Assembly (NCBI RefSeq): GCF_016741875.1
Contig: NZ_JAERRF010000018.1
Location: forward strand, 1 to 64,000
Source: Streptomyces coffeae
GTDB taxonomy: Bacteria > Actinomycetota > Actinomycetes > Streptomycetales > Streptomycetaceae
Reading direction: 5' to 3'
Length of the DNA stretch: 64,000 bases
Shown here: one piece after another, positions 36,815 to 43,713 of the stretch
How positions within the stretch are numbered: position 1 is the stretch's first letter
Layout of the letters: each line of letters opens with the position of its first letter
The notes under the pieces: generated by a model
Databases searched by the model: none
The model's input: only the letters and a program-made list of their open reading frames with translations
What the model was told of the DNA's origin: nothing
Position numbers and translations under genes: made by a program

Positions 36815-37621
36815 ATGGCCGTTGACACAGGAACACCATCGGCCCGGCGGGTCATGACACTCCCCGGTGTGTACATGCCCCAGCACGACACCGCTCTCCT
36901 GCTGCACGCACTGCGCCGAGAGCACGTCGACACCGGCACCGACCTGCTGGACATCGGCAGCGGAAGCGGTGTCCTCGCGCTGGAGGCGGCGCGGCACGGG
37001 GCACGGGTCACAGCGGTGGACATCGCCTGGCGGGCCGTGATCGCCACCCGGGTGAACGCGCTGCTGCACCGGCAACGTGTCCACGTGCGCCGGGGCGACC
37101 TGGCGGCCCCGGTGCGAGACCGTTCGTTCGACATCCTGGTCACCAACCCCCCGTACCTGCCGAACCCGCACGGCCGACTGCCCAGGCGTGGCAGGGCCCG
37201 TGCCTGGGACGCGGGCAGCGACGGCCGGGCCGTCGCTGACCGGCTCTGTGACGCCGCACCGTCGGTGCTCCGCACTCACGGTGTGCTCCTCATGGTCCAC
37301 GACTGCCGTGGCTACGGCAGCAAGGCAAGCTCAAGGACACCGACGACAGAGAAGAACTGGTGGTCATCCGTGGCCAACGCCTCTGAACGCCCCCGCCGCA
37401 TCACCATCGACCCCGACGGCCCGCTCGTGATCGAGGGCCCGGTGGAGGTGGTCGATGAGAACGGAACCGTACTCTCCCGCCGATTCGCCGCCGCGATCTG
37501 CACATGCCACCGCAGCGGTATCTACCCCTGGTGCGACACCAGCCACCGCGCCGGCACACCACCGCGCGGGGAGAACCGCCGGACCCGCTCCTGTGCCGAA
37601 CGGAAGGAGGAGAGCGGATGA
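36815..37621 (+). CDS. Methyltransferase fused by deletion to a CDGSH iron-sulfur protein
   Basis: 268-aa chimeric frame. Residues 1-163 are a HemK/PrmC-type SAM methyltransferase: LLDIGSGSGVLALEAA and the NPPY motif (ILVTNPPYLPNP). Residues 186-268 are a CDGSH 2Fe-2S domain: PRRITIDPDGPLVIEGPVEV, then CTCHRSGIYPWCDTSHR with all ligands. The natural methyltransferase C-terminus is present in another frame: a TGG at 37309 starts a tail ending DREELVVIRGQRL and stopping at 37386. So a deletion near 37296-37309 removed the methyltransferase C-terminal part out of frame and joined the two genes. CDGSH may also be translated alone from GTG at 37370. The methyltransferase is probably dead. Confidence 0.8.
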   Translation: MAVDTGTPSARRVMTLPGVYMPQHDTALLLHALRREHVDTGTDLLDIGSGSGVLALEAARHGARVTAVDIAWRAVIATRVNALLHRQRVHVRRGDLAAPVRDRSFDILVTNPPYLPNPHGRLPRRGRARAWDAGSDGRAVADRLCDAAPSVLRTHGVLLMVHDCRGYGSKASSRTPTTEKNWWSSVANASERPRRITIDPDGPLVIEGPVEVVDENGTVLSRRFAAAICTCHRSGIYPWCDTSHRAGTPPRGENRRTRSCAERKEESG

Positions 37622-38658
37622 CCACCGCCCAGGCACCCGGGGCGATGGCTCAGGGCCCCGAACTACCCCCGCCACGCGGCCCGGTGTCAGCAACCCTCGT
37701 GCCACGGCTCCGGACGGGGACGGGCGCCCTTCCCACGGATGCGCAAGCGGAGCGCGCGAACCCCTACGGCGAGGATGTCCAGCTCGCCCTGTATCTGCTG
37801 TACGAACTGCACTACCACGGCTTCCGCTCAGTCGACGACGACCTGGAATGGGACCCCGAGCTGCTGTCGCTGCGCCGCGCCCTGGAGAAGACCTTCCTGC
37901 ACGCTCTGCGTGCCGATGTCCGTGCGAGCGACCCCGATGCGGCCATGGAGTCGCTGCTCGCCGAGCCCTTGGGCGACAGCGGCACCAGTGTCAGCCACTA
38001 CCTGCAACACGAAGGGAACCTCTGGCAGTTGCGCGAGTACGCGGCGCTTCGGTCCCTATACCACCTCAAGGAGGCCGATCCGCACGCCTGGGTCATTCCG
38101 CGGCTCCGCGGCCGCGCGAAGGCCGGGATGGTGGCCGTGGAGTTCGACGAGTTCGGTGGCGGACGTGCCGAGGACATCCACGCCCAGCTGTTCGCCGACC
38201 TGATGGACGATCTGGGGCTGGATACCGCGTACGGCAGGTACGTGGGCAGCGCACCGGCCGAGGCGTTCGCCACCGTCAACCTGATGTCGCTGCTGGGGCT
38301 GCACCGGGCGCTGCGCGGCGCCCTGGTCGGCCACTTCGCCGCGGTGGAAGTCAGCTCCTCCCCCGCTTCCCGGCGGCTGGCCCTTGCGATGCGACGCAAC
38401 GGGGCGGGCCCCGCCGCGGAGCGGTACTACGACGAACACGTCGAGGCCGACGCGGTGCACGAGCAGGTCGTCCGCCGGGAAGTGATCGGCGGCCTTCTGC
38501 GGGACGAGCCCCGCCTGGCACCGGACGTGGCGTTCGGCATCGAAGCCACCAGCTTCCTCGAGGACCGTCTGGGCGCCTGCCTGCTGAGCGCGTGGCGGGA
38601 CGGCAGAAGCGCATTGCGGGCCCCGCTGCCCCCGCGCACAGCGGCACCACCTCCCTGA
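37618..38658 (+). CDS. Iron-containing redox enzyme, haem-oxygenase fold
   Basis: 346 aa, mostly helical. It matches the family of iron-containing redox enzymes with a haem-oxygenase-like di-iron fold: YELHYHGFRSVDDDLEWDPE, HYLQHEGNLWQLREY, EFDEFGGGRAEDIHAQLF and HVEADAVHEQVV supply the Glu/His ligands. The ATG at 37618 has GGAAGGAGG upstream and overlaps the end of the CDGSH frame, so the genes are co-translated. In other actinomycetes CDGSH and haem-oxygenase-fold genes are often adjacent; the substrate is unknown. Confidence 0.85.
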   Translation: MTTAQAPGAMAQGPELPPPRGPVSATLVPRLRTGTGALPTDAQAERANPYGEDVQLALYLLYELHYHGFRSVDDDLEWDPELLSLRRALEKTFLHALRADVRASDPDAAMESLLAEPLGDSGTSVSHYLQHEGNLWQLREYAALRSLYHLKEADPHAWVIPRLRGRAKAGMVAVEFDEFGGGRAEDIHAQLFADLMDDLGLDTAYGRYVGSAPAEAFATVNLMSLLGLHRALRGALVGHFAAVEVSSSPASRRLALAMRRNGAGPAAERYYDEHVEADAVHEQVVRREVIGGLLRDEPRLAPDVAFGIEATSFLEDRLGACLLSAWRDGRSALRAPLPPRTAAPPP

Positions 38659-38854
38659 CCGCCTCTCGGTCTCAGTCAGCGCGACGCCGCCGCAGCGTTG
38701 TCGTCCGTCCACACCGAGCGGTATCGGCGGGGCACCTACTGCTCGGCAGCGTGTCCAACACCTACTGCCCGGGTGAAGCCCGATGAAGCCAATTCTGCCG
38801 AAATCACTAGTCCCTCGCCGCCGAACGAGCCCGAGCCAGCATTGCTGGCGTATG

Positions 38855-38894
38855 AAGGTTCTTGTTCCCAGAGCAAGGTTCTTGTTCCCAGAGC
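38855..38894. repeat. Tandem 20-bp direct repeat
   Basis: AAGGTTCTTGTTCCCAGAGC occurs twice back to back (38855-38874, 38875-38894). It lies in a 484-bp gap (38659-39142) that otherwise holds no gene I can support. Two exact copies suggest recent duplication or a binding site. Confidence 0.85.
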
Positions 38895-39142
38895 ATCGAA
38901 GGAGTTGCTGGCTGATGCCTCGTCATGTTGGTTGGCACGAGGGCTTCTTCAGGCATCACCTGCGGAGCAGAGAGCCGATGGCAGGGGGAATGCAAGCCAC
39001 CAGGTGGCGATAGCGCAATAGCCGCGAACGTCACCTGTCACGGCGGCTGCCGGGATTCCGAACATCCCACTTCCGCCGCCGACCATCCGATGACGCCGAA
39101 TTCTTCGAATTCGGAGCAAGGACGACCAGGAAGGTGAATCTG

Positions 39143-39400
39143 ATGTCCGCAACCAACGAATCCCGCATTGCCCGTTGGGCCCGGAGCAACGCCGCGGAGC
39201 ACACTGACTACCACGTGCCCCACGCCCCGGAGACCGTCCCCGCCCTGGGCGCCACCGATGTGGCCGCCGCCGCGCCCCCGGAGGTCCCGACCGCCTTCTG
39301 GACCGGCTACCAGGGCGGCGACAAGAACCTTCCCCGCACTGGCCTGGAGCCGGGCGGATCCGTTCAGGATCTGCTGCGGGTCCACCCGGGGTGGATCTGA
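39143..39400 (+). CDS. Small conserved-looking hypothetical protein
   Basis: 85 aa, no signal peptide or membrane helix. It starts MSATNESRIARWARSNAAEH and ends VQDLLRVHPGWI, with a Pro/Ala-rich middle (VPALGATDVAAAAPPEVPTA). ATG at 39143 is preferred over GTG at 39134 because AGGAAGG lies eight bases before it. A strong hairpin follows at once, supporting a single transcribed gene. I do not recognise the family. Confidence 0.65.
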   Translation: MSATNESRIARWARSNAAEHTDYHVPHAPETVPALGATDVAAAAPPEVPTAFWTGYQGGDKNLPRTGLEPGGSVQDLLRVHPGWI

Positions 39401-39419
39401 TCGGTAGATCCCGCATCTG

Positions 39420-39471
39420 ACCGCTCGGCGTCCCCCGCGCAACACCGAACCGGCCGGGGGCGCCGAGCGGT
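39420..39471 (+). terminator. Terminator-like hairpin
   Basis: Inverted repeat with arms of 16-17 bases (ACCGCTCGGCGTCCCCC against GGGGGCGCCGAGCGGT) and a loop of about 19 nt. One mismatch. It lies 20 bp after the stop of the small hypothetical gene. Confidence 0.75.
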
Positions 39472-39532
39472 GATCTTCCCGGCACGTCGATGCCGCCCCT
39501 CCCTCACGCCGCGACATTGCCCCGGAGAGCAC

Positions 39533-41398
39533 ATGCATCTCGGAGAGCGCGACGCCGTTGACGCCGTGTTCCGCAAGGTTGAACTCCTCACCTCCATAGG
39601 CCAGACCATCGGCAGTCTCGAACAGCTGGCCACTTCCACCCAGTTCACCGACGACGGCCTCTTCAGCTGGCGTATCGGAAAGCTCCGCATGTCCCAGTCG
39701 TGGCCTGCCGCAGGAGACCGCCTGGACAAGGTCTTCGGCTACCCGAATGTCATGGCGCTGGTGCACACCCGCGGTCTCGCCGGTCTCGGACTGCTCCTGC
39801 CGGGTGCGAGCCGCGCCCGACGAGGTGTTCTCGCCGCCACGATGTGCGCGACGGCCTACGGGGTGCAGACGCGTGTGCGGTACGGGTTCGACGGCTCCGA
39901 CCACTTCGCCTTCGTGAACTACGCCTGCGCGGCCCTGGAGAAGGCCTTCCCCCACGATGAGCGTGCCCGTGAGGCCCTGGTGGCCTTCCTCGCCGCACAG
40001 GCATGCCTGTCCTATTTCACTTCCGGGGCGGCCAAACTGATCTCACCGGTGTGGCGCGACGGAAGCGCCATCCCCCGCATCTTCCGCACCACCACGTACG
40101 GCGACAGCCTCTTCTACCGGACGGTCCGCGACCGGCCGTGGCTGGCCAAGGCGGTGGCCTGGTCCACGATTGCCGGCGAGATGGCCTTCCCCCTGGTCCT
40201 GGTGGCCCCGAAGCCGGTTGCCCGTGGAATCCTGGCCACCGGAGCGGCCTTCCATCTCGGCAATGCGCGCTTCATGGGACTCAACCGGTTCGTGTGGTCG
40301 TTCGGCGCCACCTACCCGGCCGTTGCCCATGTGTCGCGCGCGCTGGGACGCGACAACGCGCCCGCGTCCCAGCCCGCGCGCGGTCGTACTCCGCTGAAGT
40401 CCCTGGTGGCCGCGGCAACCAGGCCCGGTGTGGCGCGTAACGCCGTGCTTGCGGCCGCGGGGGCCACGGCGCTCGCGGGGGCGACGGTCCACCGCGTCGC
40501 CGAACGACGGCGGGAGCGGAGGAGGGCATCGGCACCCGGTCGGCTGGTCCGTGTGAACGGGCGCGATGTACATGTGCTGGCGAACACGGTCGGCGTGGGG
40601 CCGACGGTCGTCTTCGAGAACGGCATGGCCTGCCCGGCCACCGAGTGGGGGTGGGTGTTGGACGAGCTCGGCCCCGGCATCAGCTATGTGGCCTACGACC
40701 GGCCCGGCATCGGCTGGAGCGCGACGGCGTCGGTTCCGCGGGACGCGGAGCGCAGTAGCGCGGGACTGCGCGCATTGCTCACCGCACTCGGTGCGCGACC
40801 GCCGTTCCTGCTCGTCGGCCACTCGGTCGGAGGGGTCCTGATCCGGTGCTTCGCGCGCCGCCACCCCGAACTCGTCGCGGGACTCGTGTTCGTCGACTCC
40901 TCCCATCCGGATCAGCTCAGGCGGTCAACGGGTCAGCGGCAGACGTTGCCGTGGGTCCGGCAGCAGGTGACCACGTCATGGTTCCGGGCCCTGGCCGGAA
41001 CGCCGCGCCGGTCGCAGGAGTACCGGCCGTTCAGCTCCCTGCCCGACGGCATGGCCGAGGCGACCGAGCGATGCATGGCGGCACCGGGCGCCTGGTGGGC
41101 AACCCGGCAGGAAATGCACCACTGGCAACACTCATGGTCACCCGACGCGGCACACCTGCGGGCGGTCTCCCGGCCCGTTGCGGTGCTCACCGCGGGAGAG
41201 ACCGTGCGGGCGGACCCGGCACACGAGGCCCTCCAGCGCGAGCTGGCGGGCCTGTCCACGGTCTCGCGGCACGACTTCGTAGCGGACGCCGGACACAACG
41301 CCCTGGTGATGGCACCGGAGCACGCGCCCGGAGTGGTCGACAGCATCGATTGGGTCCGCGCCCGCGCACGTGGGCTCGCCCACGGCCACGCCGGCTGA
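39533..41398 (+). CDS. Membrane HTTM-like domain fused to alpha/beta hydrolase
   Basis: 621-aa two-domain protein. Residues about 1-300 hold several hydrophobic segments (LVHTRGLAGLGLLLPG, VAFLAAQACLSYFTSGAAKL, AWSTIAGEMAFPLVLVA) and resemble HTTM/vitamin-K-carboxylase-like membrane proteins. After a short Ala helix (about 320-345) and an Arg-rich stretch, residues about 355-620 form an alpha/beta hydrolase: GPTVVFENG, YDRPGIGWS, nucleophile elbow GHSVGG, and His in DAGHNALV. The start is ATG at 39533 with GGAG upstream. Substrate unknown. The last residues are encoded in a tandem DNA duplication. Confidence 0.8.
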   Translation: MHLGERDAVDAVFRKVELLTSIGQTIGSLEQLATSTQFTDDGLFSWRIGKLRMSQSWPAAGDRLDKVFGYPNVMALVHTRGLAGLGLLLPGASRARRGVLAATMCATAYGVQTRVRYGFDGSDHFAFVNYACAALEKAFPHDERAREALVAFLAAQACLSYFTSGAAKLISPVWRDGSAIPRIFRTTTYGDSLFYRTVRDRPWLAKAVAWSTIAGEMAFPLVLVAPKPVARGILATGAAFHLGNARFMGLNRFVWSFGATYPAVAHVSRALGRDNAPASQPARGRTPLKSLVAAATRPGVARNAVLAAAGATALAGATVHRVAERRRERRRASAPGRLVRVNGRDVHVLANTVGVGPTVVFENGMACPATEWGWVLDELGPGISYVAYDRPGIGWSATASVPRDAERSSAGLRALLTALGARPPFLLVGHSVGGVLIRCFARRHPELVAGLVFVDSSHPDQLRRSTGQRQTLPWVRQQVTTSWFRALAGTPRRSQEYRPFSSLPDGMAEATERCMAAPGAWWATRQEMHHWQHSWSPDAAHLRAVSRPVAVLTAGETVRADPAHEALQRELAGLSTVSRHDFVADAGHNALVMAPEHAPGVVDSIDWVRARARGLAHGHAG

Positions 41399-41430
41399 GC
41401 GTGGGCTCGCCCACGGCCACGCCGGCTGAG
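41369..41430. repeat. Tandem 31-bp duplication spanning a stop codon
   Basis: A 31-bp unit beginning CGTGGGCTCGCCCACGG is repeated exactly (41369-41399 and 41400-41430). The first copy carries the stop codon of the hydrolase gene; the second copy is a non-coding echo. The unit also contains a short palindrome (GTGGGCTCGCCCAC) that may form a hairpin. Confidence 0.9.
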
Positions 41431-41468
41431 ACCCGGAACAGACACCGACACCTATGAGGGGAACCATC

Positions 41469-42023
41469 ATGGCCCTCCGCACGCGGCTCCCCCGGTACGG
41501 CCTGTACGGGCTTCTGCTGTCCTGGTTCGGGCTCACCGTCGCCCAGCAGTTCAAGAAGCGGCCGCGATTGCTCGACGCGGTCGATCCCGCCAATGTGACC
41601 CTTCCCATCTCGACGTTCTTCGCACCGAACCCCGGCAGCAACGACACACACCTGCTGACGCGGAACCGGCTTGCCGACGGGAGCATGAGCGAGTGGGCGG
41701 AACACGCGATGACACAGGCCCGATCATCGCGGCACATGGTCTGGCACCCGGGGCGGCGGGGCGAGAAGGCCCTGCTGGACATCGTCACCGACCTCACAGC
41801 GGTACTGCGCGAGGAGCGGCGGGTGGAGTACGTCCAGATGACCGTCCCGTATCTCAGTCTCCTGAACTTTGTCACGCACCAGTGTGCACACGTGCCGAAC
41901 GCCACGCAGGTGCAGTTCCTGCTGGTGTCCTCGGCGGGGTGCGACGAGGACGAAGAACCCACCACGCTCCTGGCTTCCGCGCTCCACGGCATCGGGCCCT
42001 CGGCCGGTACCGCCCGTCGGTGA
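41469..42023 (+). CDS. Hypothetical membrane-anchored protein
   Basis: 184 aa with one N-terminal hydrophobic helix (YGLYGLLLSWFGLTVAQQF, about 10-28), then a soluble domain. No known motif stands out (ISTFFAPNPGSNDTHLLTRN; VEYVQMTVPYLSLLNFVTHQ). ATG at 41469 is chosen over 41454 because GAGGGG precedes it. It follows the hydrolase gene by about 70 bp on the same strand and may be co-transcribed. Function unknown. Confidence 0.65.
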   Translation: MALRTRLPRYGLYGLLLSWFGLTVAQQFKKRPRLLDAVDPANVTLPISTFFAPNPGSNDTHLLTRNRLADGSMSEWAEHAMTQARSSRHMVWHPGRRGEKALLDIVTDLTAVLREERRVEYVQMTVPYLSLLNFVTHQCAHVPNATQVQFLLVSSAGCDEDEEPTTLLASALHGIGPSAGTARR

Positions 42024-42146
42024 GACTGCGTCACGGGCTCCTGCGCGGCGGCCCGAGGCAGCCGCTCCCCGGACCACACACGTCCTCGTTGCACAGCCCG
42101 TCACCCTGATGTGTGGGAGCGCCTCTCCCGGGCGGCACGGGGTTCG

Positions 42147-42746
42147 TCAGTCCGCTTTCGGCTGGGCACGTCGGGCGTAGGCGCGGGCGGCGCGGACGCG
42201 GTCGCCGCAGCGGGTGGAGCACCACTGGCGGCGCCCATGGCGCAGCAGGTAGCGGTGGCAGGGGGTGGCATCGCAGCTGGTGAGGCGTTTGGCGTCGGGG
42301 CCGGTGAGGAGGTCGGCCGCGTTGGCCGCGAGGGTCGCCAGCGCGCGGTCGAGGATCTCGTTGGTGGGGCACGGCGCCGCGCGGTAGGGGCCGTTCTTCT
42401 CGTCCCAGTACAGCAGGGCGGCCGTAGGAGCTTTGCTCAGCGCGTCGTTGACAGCGGACAGAGCCGCGGGCAGGGCGGGCAGCCCGGCCACGCGAGCCGC
42501 GAACAACGATCTGAGGTGTTCGCGCAAGGAGCGCAGTTGCGCCGCGCACATCTCCCGCACCCCGGCGTCAGCGGGCGCAAGGCCGTGCTCGGTGAGCCAC
42601 CGATTTGTTGCTTCGGGGGTGCCGAGGAGATCGATGAAGTGCCCTCCGGGCAGCGCGATGGCGCTGTTGACGAAGTCGAGGGCGAGGTAGTCCTCCGCCC
42701 CCGGCGCGGGCGGTGGCACGGATTCGGCGGTCGGGATCTCGCTCAT
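42147..42746 (-). CDS. CGNR zinc-finger (ABATE domain) transcriptional regulator
   Basis: 199 aa. The N-terminal ABATE domain (AEDYLALDFVNSAIALPGGH ... LLGTPEATNRWL) probably binds a small ligand. The C-terminal zinc finger has CDATPCHRYLLRHGRRQWCS then TRCGDRVRAARAYARR, with CGDR in place of the usual CGNR. The long upstream frame to 42992 overlaps the divergent gene; ATG at 42746 fits the family start. It is transcribed divergently from a metallo-beta-lactamase-fold gene across an 86-bp gap containing a clear palindrome, so it is likely to regulate both. Confidence 0.88.
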   Translation of the reverse strand: MSEIPTAESVPPPAPGAEDYLALDFVNSAIALPGGHFIDLLGTPEATNRWLTEHGLAPADAGVREMCAAQLRSLREHLRSLFAARVAGLPALPAALSAVNDALSKAPTAALLYWDEKNGPYRAAPCPTNEILDRALATLAANAADLLTGPDAKRLTSCDATPCHRYLLRHGRRQWCSTRCGDRVRAARAYARRAQPKAD

Positions 42747-42766
42747 AGACCTCATGTTACGTCTTG

Positions 42767-42825
42767 CGTTTATCCGTGAGACGCCGCTACTGTCCCTCAC
42801 GGATAAACGTCTCTCTATCCGTGAG
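42767..42825. promoter_or_regulatory. Operator: perfect 14-bp inverted repeat plus third half-site
   Basis: CGTTTATCCGTGAG (42767-42780) and its exact complement CTCACGGATAAACG (42796-42809) are separated by 15 bp. A third half-site TATCCGTGAG lies at 42816-42825 and overlaps the ribosome site of the right-hand gene. It sits between the divergent CGNR regulator and the MBL-fold gene, the classic place for an autoregulatory operator. Confidence 0.85.
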
Positions 42826-42832
42826 GTTCTCG

Positions 42833-43621
42833 ATGGCTGGCACCAGCACCACCACTGAGCAGATCCCCATCCGCGTCTTCGGCGGACCGACCGCCCTCTT
42901 CGTATACGGGGGCCTGCGCTTCCTGACCGATCCGACCTTCGACGCACCCCGCGACTACCACGTGCCGGGCGGCCAGTTGACCAAGACAGCACCCTCCGTC
43001 GGCACCCCGGCCGGCCTTGGCCGTATCGACGTGGTCCTGCTCTCCCACGACGAACACCCCGACAACCTCGACGACTCCGGCCGGGCGCTGCTCGCCGACA
43101 TCCCGCTGACCCTGACCACCCCTGGGGGCGGGCAGCGCCTGGGAGCCAGGGCCAGGGGGCTGGCCGACTGGGAGTCGACCGAGCTGGACCGCCCCGGCGG
43201 CGGCACGATCACCGTCACAGGCGTGCCCGCCATCCATGGTCCCGGCCCGCGCGAGGACGTCGAACCGATCACCGGTCAGGTCGTCGGTTTCGTCCTGACC
43301 GGGGAGGGCATGCCCACGCTCTACGTCAGCGGCGACAACGCCTCGCTCGATCTCGTCAAGGAGATCGCCGAACGGTTCGGCCCGGTGCACACCGCCATCC
43401 TCTTCGCCGGAGCTCCCCGCTTCCCCAACCTCTTCGACGGCGCGCTCATCGTCCTCGACAGCGCGCAAACCGCCGCCGCTGCCCAGATCCTCGGCGCACG
43501 CCGAGTCGTTCCCGTCCACTACGACAGCTGGGCCCACTTCACCGAGGGCCGTGACGAACTGGTCACCGCCTTCACCAACGCCGGGCTCCGTGACCGCCTG
43601 GACCTGGGTAACCGGGGCTGA
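42833..43621 (+). CDS. MBL-fold metallohydrolase-like protein (UlaG-type)
   Basis: 262 aa. It has the beta-lactamase fold of UlaG-like hydrolases: FGGPTALFVYGGLRFLTDPT, VVLLSHDEHPDNLD (HxxxH/D-type metal site), AIHGPGPRED, LYVSGDNAS and VVPVHYDSWAHF. ATG at 42833 has GAGG close upstream; the frame opens earlier but through the operator. It is the probable target of the divergent CGNR regulator. The substrate is unknown. Confidence 0.88.
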   Translation: MAGTSTTTEQIPIRVFGGPTALFVYGGLRFLTDPTFDAPRDYHVPGGQLTKTAPSVGTPAGLGRIDVVLLSHDEHPDNLDDSGRALLADIPLTLTTPGGGQRLGARARGLADWESTELDRPGGGTITVTGVPAIHGPGPREDVEPITGQVVGFVLTGEGMPTLYVSGDNASLDLVKEIAERFGPVHTAILFAGAPRFPNLFDGALIVLDSAQTAAAAQILGARRVVPVHYDSWAHFTEGRDELVTAFTNAGLRDRLDLGNRG

Positions 43622-43657
43622 CCCCACAGCCACCTCATTGCACAGCTGTCCTTCTGT

Positions 43658-43706
43658 GCCCAGCCCTGCCCCCGCCTCTCAGGCTCGGCCGGGGGCAGGG
43701 CTGGGC
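43658..43706. terminator. Bidirectional terminator hairpin
   Basis: Perfect 17-bp inverted repeat (GCCCAGCCCTGCCCCCG at 43658-43674; its complement at 43690-43706) with a 15-nt loop, placed between two converging genes. Confidence 0.9.
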
Positions 43707-43713
43707 GTTGGAC

